Shown here in pieces: positions 58,929 through 64,000 of a DNA stretch of 64,000 nucleotides. This DNA is from Methylobacterium sp. Leaf112 (GTDB lineage: Bacteria; Pseudomonadota; Alphaproteobacteria; Rhizobiales; Beijerinckiaceae), in assembly GCF_001423295.1 (NCBI RefSeq), contig NZ_LMNG01000030.1, positions 358 to 64,357 on the forward strand. The letters are read 5' to 3'. The notes beneath the pieces are model-generated. The model did no database searches. It saw only the letters and a list, made by a program, of their open reading frames with translations, and was not told the origin of the DNA. The stretch's first letter is position 1. Every line of letters starts with the position of its first letter. A program made the position numbers and the translations under genes.

Positions 58929-61196
58929 ATGGGGCAGGGGGGCGCATGGACCGCCGGACGGATGTGGGTGCGCGCCGCCGCCCGCGTTCCCGCGCCGTCC
59001 CTGTGGCTCGGCACGCTTCAGGAGGGTGTCGCCGCTGGATTCTGCCGGGAGGTCGAACAGCGCCGACTCTTTCCCTGGCTCGCGGTGGCGTTCGGCCTCG
59101 GGGTGCTGCTTTGCTTCACTGCGACCTCCGGGCCGCCATCCCTGGCGGCACCGCTCGCCGTTGCGGCGATCCTCATCGCTCTGACGCCGATCTTTGCGGC
59201 CAGACCCGTGATCCTGGCGGGTCTCATCGGGCTCGTCGCCGCATTCCTTGGTTTTGCGGCCGCCACGTTCCGCCTCGCGCAGGTGGCGAGCCCGGTGCTG
59301 GCCAGAACCACCATCGCGCCCCTCGTCGGGCTCATCGAAGCCCTCGACGAGCGAGAGGAGGGCGCACGCCTCATCGTTCGGGTCGAGAGCTTCGGCACCC
59401 TCGCGGCAGAGCAGCGGCCCCGTCGGGTGCGGGTGTCGTTCAAGAAGGCACCGCCGCTGAAACCCGGCGATCGCATCGCCGCGACGGCGCGCCTGCTTCC
59501 GCCTCCCGAGGCGGCGCGGCCGGGCGGCTACGATTTTGCCCGCGATGCCTATTTTCGCGGGATCGGGGCGGTAGGCTCCCTCGTCGGCACGATCCAAGTG
59601 CGGCCGCCCCCGGAGGATTTGCCACGGTCCTTGCAGCTCGCCGCTGCGGTCGACGACGCCCGCAACGCCCTGACGCGCCGCATCACCGACGCCAATGGCG
59701 GGCAGGCCGGCGCCGTCGCGGCCGCCCTGGTGACGGGCAAACGCGGCCTCATCAACGCGGAGACCAATGATGTCCTGCGCGCGGCGGGAATTTATCACGT
59801 CGTGTCCATCTCAGGTCTTCACATGGTGCTGGCGGCCGGGGTGGTGTTTTGGCTCGTGCGCGCGCTTCTCGCGCTGGCGCCGGCGCTGGCCCTGCGCTGG
59901 CCGATCAAGAAGATCGCCGCCGCCTGCGCCATGGCGGGTGTGACGGCCTATTGCTTGTTCTCCGGCTGGGATATCGCCGCCGAACGGGCGCTGATCATGA
60001 CCCTGGTGATGCTCGGTGCGATCCTGGTGGACCGACCGGCCCTGAGCATGCGCAATCTGGCGCTGGCGGCCCTTATCGCCCTGGCGCGTGAGCCGGATGG
60101 GCTCCTCGGCCCGAGTTTTCAAATGTCTTTCGGGGCGGTGGCGGGCCTCATCGCCTGCGCTCCGCTCATCGGCGCCGTGAGCTTGCGCGGGCAAAGCGCC
60201 GGTCCCCTCGGACGCGTTGCGATCTGGATCGCCACGGCGATCATGGGCACACTTGCGACGACCCTGGTCGCACAGTTCGCGACGGCACCGTTCGCGACCT
60301 ACCACTTCCAGACGGTCCAGCCCTTCGGCCTCGTCGGAAATGCCTTGACCCTCCCCCTGGTCTCGCTCGCCGTGATGCCGGCGGCGGTCCTCGGCATCTT
60401 GGCCTACCCCTTCGCCCTCGATCAGCCGGTCTGGTGGCTCATGGGTCTCGCCGTGCGGGGAATGCTGACGATCTCCACCTGGATCGCCGGGTTCGATCGC
60501 GCCACCTACGTGATCCCGGCCTTCGGACCCGGCGCCCTCGCGGCGATGACCCTTGGCCTCGTCACGCTCACCCTACCGGTGTCGCGGCTGCGCTGGCTCG
60601 GCCTCCTGCCGATGGCCGTCGGCGTCGCCCTGGCCGCGAGCGCGACGCGGCCGGATCTCTATATCGACCGCGAGGGAGCTGGAATCGCCATTCGCGCCCA
60701 GGACGGACGCCTCGCAACCCTGGGGAAACCGCCAGCCTTCGTCCTGGAGCAATGGCTGAAGGCCGATGGCGATGGACGCCGGGCCGGCACCGTCACCGCC
60801 CTCTCGACCGCTCGGTGCGATCGGCTCGGCTGCACGGCGCATTTGCCGGACGGAAGAGTGCTTGCACTCGTCACCGACAAACGCGCTCTCCACGAGGATT
60901 GCATCCGTGCCGACGTTCTGATCACCCGTCGCGATGCACCGCCGGCCTGCGCCGCCAAACTCGTGCTCGACCGTCCATTCCTGGCTGCCCACGGTGCCGC
61001 GACGATCCGCTTCCCGCCAAAGGCCGATCCGATCATCACCACGGCACGACGCGCCGGCGAGAGTGTACCCTGGCGCCCGGTGCGGGAAACGGTACCGACG
61101 CGGACCCCGACGCCGGCTGTCCCGACCGCGCCGATAGCGCCAGATACAGACGAACCCGAACCTCCCTCCGAAGGCTCGGGCGATACTCTTCAATAG
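58929..61196 (+). CDS. comEC: ComEC/Rec2-family DNA uptake channel protein
   Basis: A 755-aa polytopic protein. An N-terminal domain (about 40-190, DUF4131-like) leads to the Competence core with [28 protein letters not shown] and about eight TM helices. The C-terminus (about 590-755) is where other ComEC proteins carry a metallo-beta-lactamase domain; here no HxHxDH is seen and the end is Pro/Thr/Glu-rich. The last 7 bp overlap the 3' end of lexA, which is convergent. Confidence 0.9.
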   Translation: MGQGGAWTAGRMWVRAAARVPAPSLWLGTLQEGVAAGFCREVEQRRLFPWLAVAFGLGVLLCFTATSGPPSLAAPLAVAAILIALTPIFAARPVILAGLIGLVAAFLGFAAATFRLAQVASPVLARTTIAPLVGLIEALDEREEGARLIVRVESFGTLAAEQRPRRVRVSFKKAPPLKPGDRIAATARLLPPPEAARPGGYDFARDAYFRGIGAVGSLVGTIQVRPPPEDLPRSLQLAAAVDDARNALTRRITDANGGQAGAVAAALVTGKRGLINAETNDVLRAAGIYHVVSISGLHMVLAAGVVFWLVRALLALAPALALRWPIKKIAAACAMAGVTAYCLFSGWDIAAERALIMTLVMLGAILVDRPALSMRNLALAALIALAREPDGLLGPSFQMSFGAVAGLIACAPLIGAVSLRGQSAGPLGRVAIWIATAIMGTLATTLVAQFATAPFATYHFQTVQPFGLVGNALTLPLVSLAVMPAAVLGILAYPFALDQPVWWLMGLAVRGMLTISTWIAGFDRATYVIPAFGPGALAAMTLGLVTLTLPVSRLRWLGLLPMAVGVALAASATRPDLYIDREGAGIAIRAQDGRLATLGKPPAFVLEQWLKADGDGRRAGTVTALSTARCDRLGCTAHLPDGRVLALVTDKRALHEDCIRADVLITRRDAPPACAAKLVLDRPFLAAHGAATIRFPPKADPIITTARRAGESVPWRPVRETVPTRTPTPAVPTAPIAPDTDEPEPPSEGSGDTLQ

Positions 61197-61939
61197 CGAC
61201 GGACCAGACTGACGAGGCGTCCCTGGATCTGAACCCGATCGGGCCCGAGCACCCGTGTCTCGTAGGCGGGGTTCGCCGCTTCTAGAGCGATGGACGATCC
61301 ACGCCGGCGCAGGCGCTTGAGGGTCGCTTCCTCGTCGTCGATGAGAGCGACGATGATGTCGCCGGTGTTGGCGGTGTCCTGCTTGCGGATCACCACCAGA
61401 TCACCGTCGAGGATCCCGGCATCGACCATGGAATCGCCGCGCACCTCCAGGGCGTAATGCTCGCCACCCGAGAGAAAGTCCGGGGACAGGGTGACCGAGT
61501 GACTCTGCTCCTGGATCGCCGAGATCGGCGTACCGGCCGCGATCCGGCCCATGACCGGAATGGTGATGGCACGACCGTCGCCATCCGTCGCTCGCGTCGT
61601 CGGCAGGCGTGCAACCGGCATGCGCTCGACGGTGCCCTTGCCCTTGCCCCCCTCGACGACGCTCGGCGTGAAACGACGCGACTCCGTCGGTGCCGCAGCG
61701 CCCGCGCCCGACTGCCCGCCGAGACTCTCGGGCATCCTGATCACTTCGATGGCGCGGGCGCGATTGGGGAGGCGCCTGAGGAAACCACGCTCTTCCAGCG
61801 CTGTGATCAGCCGATGGATGCCCGACTTCGACTTCAGGTCGAGGGCATCCTTCATCTCATCGAACGACGGCGGTACGCCCCCCTCGTTCATCTTCTGTTG
61901 AATGAACTGGAGCAGATCCAGCTGCTTACGAGTCAACAT
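61190..61939 (-). CDS. lexA: LexA repressor
   Basis: A 249-aa SOS repressor. N-terminal winged helix [17 protein letters not shown] to [12 protein letters not shown]; a long linker (70-125) of the Rhizobiales type; cleavage site Ala135-Gly136 in GRIAAGTP; catalytic Ser170 in [10 protein letters not shown] and Lys208 in EATLKRL. ATG at 61939 is certain from the HTH. A tandem LexA operator 71-96 bp upstream indicates autoregulation. The 3' end overlaps comEC by 7 bp. Confidence 0.97.
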   Translation of the reverse strand: MLTRKQLDLLQFIQQKMNEGGVPPSFDEMKDALDLKSKSGIHRLITALEERGFLRRLPNRARAIEVIRMPESLGGQSGAGAAAPTESRRFTPSVVEGGKGKGTVERMPVARLPTTRATDGDGRAITIPVMGRIAAGTPISAIQEQSHSVTLSPDFLSGGEHYALEVRGDSMVDAGILDGDLVVIRKQDTANTGDIIVALIDDEEATLKRLRRRGSSIALEAANPAYETRVLGPDRVQIQGRLVSLVRRY

Positions 61940-62009
61940 GAACGGCACCCGTCCTCGAACAGTACAAAGCGGCACTAAGCCACAGAAACAAATCACGAAC
62001 AGGTTATGC

Positions 62010-62035
62010 GTTCCGGAAGTGTTCTGCAAGGGTTC
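62010..62035. promoter_or_regulatory. lexA: Tandem LexA operator (three GTTC half-sites) upstream of lexA
   Basis: GTTC at 62010, 62021 and 62032, each separated by exactly 7 nt, giving two overlapping GTTC-N7-GTTC boxes, the alphaproteobacterial SOS box. Position just upstream of lexA fits autorepression. Three half-sites could let two LexA dimers compete or bind side by side. Confidence 0.85.
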
Positions 62036-62068
62036 TGAGGAAAGATACATGATGGAGAGGCCAGGCGA

Positions 62069-62097
62069 AATTGGCGATGGGTCTGTCATCGCCAATT
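62069..62097. repeat. 11-bp inverted repeat upstream of lexA
   Basis: AATTGGCGATG (62069-62079) and CATCGCCAATT (62087-62097), perfect arms with a 7-nt loop. It lies between the LexA operator and the IS element, followed by an AT-rich tract (62106-62145) unusual for this GC-rich DNA. Could be a terminator remnant of a gene displaced by the IS, or an operator. Confidence 0.5.
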
Positions 62098-62205
62098 GGC
62101 AACGAATCGATAATATTGTTTATCATCAATTATTTATCAGGGTTGGGGTGCCCCCCCGCTGGTCCCTGCTTTGGCCTGCCCCCGTGCGGTGGCCCAAGTT
62201 CGAAG

Positions 62206-63102
62206 TTAGTGCATCGTCGGTCGGGTGACGATGGCAGGGCGAGCGGACGGCACTGATCCGCTCGGTTCCGTTGGCCAGATGACGACCTCTGGTGCAGGTG
62301 GCTGGTAGCCCAGCGACGAGTGCGGTCGGATAGTATTGTAGTCTTTCCGCTACTGCTCGATGACGACACTGGCCTTCTTCAGTGTGTAGAACACCTCGCC
62401 GTTGAGGAGTTCATCGCGCAGCTTCGCGTTGAAGCTTTCGCAGTACCCGTTCTCCCACGGACTGCCCGGCTCGATGTAGGCGGTCCGCGACCCAACCGCC
62501 GCGATCCAGTCCTGAACGGCCTTGGCGATGAACTTCGGCCCGTTGTCGGAGCGGATATGACCGGGCACCCCGCGCAAACTGAACAGATCCGAGAGCACGT
62601 CGATTACGTCATACGCCTTCAGCTTGCGAGCAACCCGGATCGCTAGGCACTCGCGGGTGAACTCATCGATGACGTTCAGCATCCTGTACTTGCGCCCGTT
62701 GTGCGTGCGGTGCTCGACGAAGTCGTAGGACCAGACGTGGTCGGGGCACTCGGGCCGTAAGCGAAGGCAGGAGCCGTCGTTGAGCCAGAGGCGTGCCCGT
62801 TTCGGCTGGCGAGCGGGAACCTTGAGCCCTTCGCGCCGCCAGATCCGTTCGACTCGCTTCACGTTCACCGTCCAGCCGTCACGCCGGAGCAAGGCCGTGA
62901 TCCGACGGTAGCCGTAGCGCCCGAACTGCAGAGCCAAAGCGATTATGGCGGCGGTCAGAGCGGCCTCGTCCTCGAGCATCACAGCACACTTGCGCTGGGT
63001 CGAACGATGCTGACCCAGAACACGGCAGGCAAAGCGTTGCGACACGCCATGCTCGGCAACGACGGAGTCGACACAAGCCCGGCGGCGAGCCGGGCTCAGA
63101 AG
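62206..63102 (-). pseudogene. IS3-family transposase OrfB, interrupted by an amber codon
   Basis: The integrase-core (DDE) transposase: VWSYDFVEHRTHNGRKYRMLNVIDEFTRECLAI holds the first catalytic Asp, IRSDNGPKF the second, and SPWENGYCESFNAKLRDELL the Glu. A TAG at 62350-62352 cuts the frame after VVIEQ; downstream in the same frame the normal C-terminus RKDYNTIRPHSSLGYQPPAPE continues to a TAA at 62206. The family normally has Trp (TGG) at that position, so one G-to-A change explains it. The 5' limit is approximate because IS3 OrfB is reached by frameshifting. Confidence 0.88.
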
Positions 63103-63395
63103 TTTTGCTGGCGCTGCCCTTTGGGTCCCGAGGCTGCCTCCTTCAGGATGAGCTTCTCCAGGGTCGGATCGGAGATCGCCCGGCGGAGGCGCTGGTTCTC
63201 GGTCTCCAAGGACTTCAGCCGCTTCACCTGACCGCCCTTCAGGCCACCTTACTCGGACCGCCACCGGTAATACGTGACCTCGGTGACCTCGATGGACCGG
63301 ATTGCTTCGGCGACCTTGCGACCTTGCGAGACCAGAACATCCACTTGGCGCAGCTTGGCGACAATATCTTCAGCCGTATGCTTCTTCCGTCCCAT
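63096..63395 (-). pseudogene. IS3-family transposase OrfA, interrupted by an ochre codon
   Basis: The HTH protein of the IS: MGRKKHTAEDIVAKLRQVDVL...EVTYYRWRSE, stop TAA (63249-63251) at codon 49, then GGLKGGQVKRLKSLETENQRLRRAISDPTLEKLILKEAAS to a TGA at 63096. The family reads Tyr or Phe there (RWRxEYGGLK), so a one-base change to TAA is likely. A good GAGGAT Shine-Dalgarno precedes the ATG. With OrfB also broken, the element cannot make its own transposase. Confidence 0.88.
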
Positions 63396-63485
63396 GATGA
63401 CATCCTCCTCTTGGCTCAGAGCCATACCTCAGGGAGGACCACTTTTCAGGGGGCAGGCCAGTTCGGCGAAACTGGCTGGCCTGGG

Positions 63486-63704
63486 TCAGGCGATGATGTC
63501 CGGCGTGATCTGGTCTTCGATGTAGGAGATCCGGTCGCGCAAGGAGAGCTTGCGCTTCTTGAGGCGCTGGATCTGGAGCTGGTCGCCGGCGACGCTCAGT
63601 TCGAGGGCGTCGATGGCGCCGTCCAGGTCGCGGTGCTCCTGCTTGAGCCGCTCCAGCTCGTCGGCGAACGCCGTCGGTTCGTCGTCGTTCAACGCACTCG
63701 CCAT
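63486..63704 (-). CDS. YdcH family (DUF465) small protein
   Basis: A 72-aa helical protein. The YdcH pattern is clear: ADELERLKQEHRDLDGAIDAL...QRLKKRKLSLRDRISYIEDQI, an antiparallel coiled coil with the LKKRKLxLKDxI end. ATG at 63704 starts before it; the upstream frame is not conserved-like. Function unknown. It is divergent from a second YdcH gene 226 bp away. Confidence 0.88.
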   Translation of the reverse strand: MASALNDDEPTAFADELERLKQEHRDLDGAIDALELSVAGDQLQIQRLKKRKLSLRDRISYIEDQITPDIIA

Positions 63705-63930
63705 CGCACCCTGTAGCCCCGGGATTCCCGTGCGCCGACCATGCGGCACCGCTCCGCCGACGGCAAGAACCCCCGGCGCGACCTGCACAGGCAAGGTCTC
63801 ACAGGAGCCGGTTAACCATGCCCGAGGCCGGTCCGGAAAAACCCGCAAGCCTGGCCGCCAATAGCCTTCGACAGCCGGCTTCACATATGTCAGTCTCCGA
63901 TTCGTCGAAACGAGACAGGAGAAGACACTC

Positions 63931-64000
63931 ATGTCACTGCAGACGCACCTGACCCAGCTCGCCCGGAAGCACGAAGCCCTCGAGCGGGAGATCCACGACG
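63931..64000 (+). CDS. YdcH family (DUF465) protein, cut by window edge
   Basis: The first 23 codons of a YdcH-like protein, MSLQTHLTQLARKHEALEREI, opening with the family's L-x-x-KHxxLExxI pattern. AGGAG lies 9 nt before the ATG. The rest lies beyond the window. Divergent from the YdcH gene at 63486. Confidence 0.85.
   Translation, partial: MSLQTHLTQLARKHEALEREIHD

Larger units (their letters stand above)
62172..63460 (-). mobile_element. Degraded IS3-family (IS407-like) insertion sequence
   Basis: A 1,289-bp element with terminal inverted repeats beginning TGGCCTGCCCCC at both ends (62172-62183 and complement of 63449-63460), continuing imperfectly inward (AGTGGTCC versus CGGTGGCCC). It contains overlapping orfA and orfB of an IS3-type transposase, each with a premature stop codon. 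No 4-bp target duplication is seen at the flanks (GCTT versus GTTC). It sits between lexA and a ydcH-like gene and is probably immobile. Confidence 0.9.

Noticed and set aside
56119..59184. 1021-aa plus-strand open frame opposite gltA and gltX
   Set aside because: Antisense to two clear essential genes; composition typical of GC-rich shadow frames.
61902..62228. Plus-strand frame running from lexA into the IS
   Set aside because: Starts inside lexA antisense and reads through the operator and IS end; no protein features.

Overview
The window is GC-rich chromosomal DNA from an alphaproteobacterium of the order Hyphomicrobiales/Rhizobiales, most likely Methylobacterium or Methylorubrum. The main reasons are the initiator tRNA type, the gene order pyrH-frr-uppS-cdsA-dxr-rseP-bamA-lpxD-fabZ-lpxA-lpxI-lpxB, an S2 protein with a long C-terminal extension, GTTC-N7-GTTC LexA operators, and a short DHFR-like gene that resembles dihydromethanopterin reductase (DmrA) of methylotrophs. 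Almost everything is core housekeeping. The only clear mobile element is one degraded IS3-family insertion at the right end.

Left part (1-13.7 kb): initiator tRNA with a terminator, then guaA, an RsmB-type rRNA methyltransferase, a tiny lipoprotein, a PanE/ApbA-type reductase, a MAPEG membrane protein and guaB. guaA and guaB, the two steps from IMP to GMP, lie within 7 kb on the same strand. A lipoprotein, two MFS exporters and a DoxX protein follow, then an aldehyde dehydrogenase with its usual DUF779 partner.

Middle left (13.7-31.5 kb): an exported propeller-like protein, NnrU, a TPR membrane protein and the GTPase Der, a YbdK-type ligase, and the DmrA/DHFR-like gene. A long minus-strand block follows: rpsF-rpsR-DUF2232-rplI-dnaB-alr-radA-cvpA-purF-SDR, covering ribosomal proteins, the replicative helicase, repair and purine entry. 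Upstream of it are MgtC, PepSY and PH-domain genes.

Middle right (31.6-54.8 kb): plus-strand runs pdxJ-acpS-lepB-rnc-era, RsmC-like/RsuA-like rRNA modification, rpsB-tsf-pyrH-frr, and the envelope cluster uppS-cdsA-dxr-rseP-bamA-lpxD-fabZ-lpxA-lpxI-lpxB. This last cluster links undecaprenyl and phospholipid precursors, outer-membrane protein assembly and lipid A. A Crp/Fnr-type regulator sits on the opposite strand between lpxD and fabZ.

Right part (54.8-64 kb): a DapA-family protein, gltA, gltX, comEC, and lexA with a three-half-site operator. Then comes the IS remnant, in which both transposase frames carry stop codons, and a divergent pair of YdcH-type small proteins, the last cut by the window edge.

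No wholly new system is evident. The best leads are regulatory: a tandem LexA operator, a possible LexA box upstream of dnaB, a candidate S6:S18 leader before rpsF, a palindrome before doxX, direct repeats before fabZ, and a 17-bp hairpin between frr and uppS. All positions come from reading the sequence by eye; no searches or folding were run.
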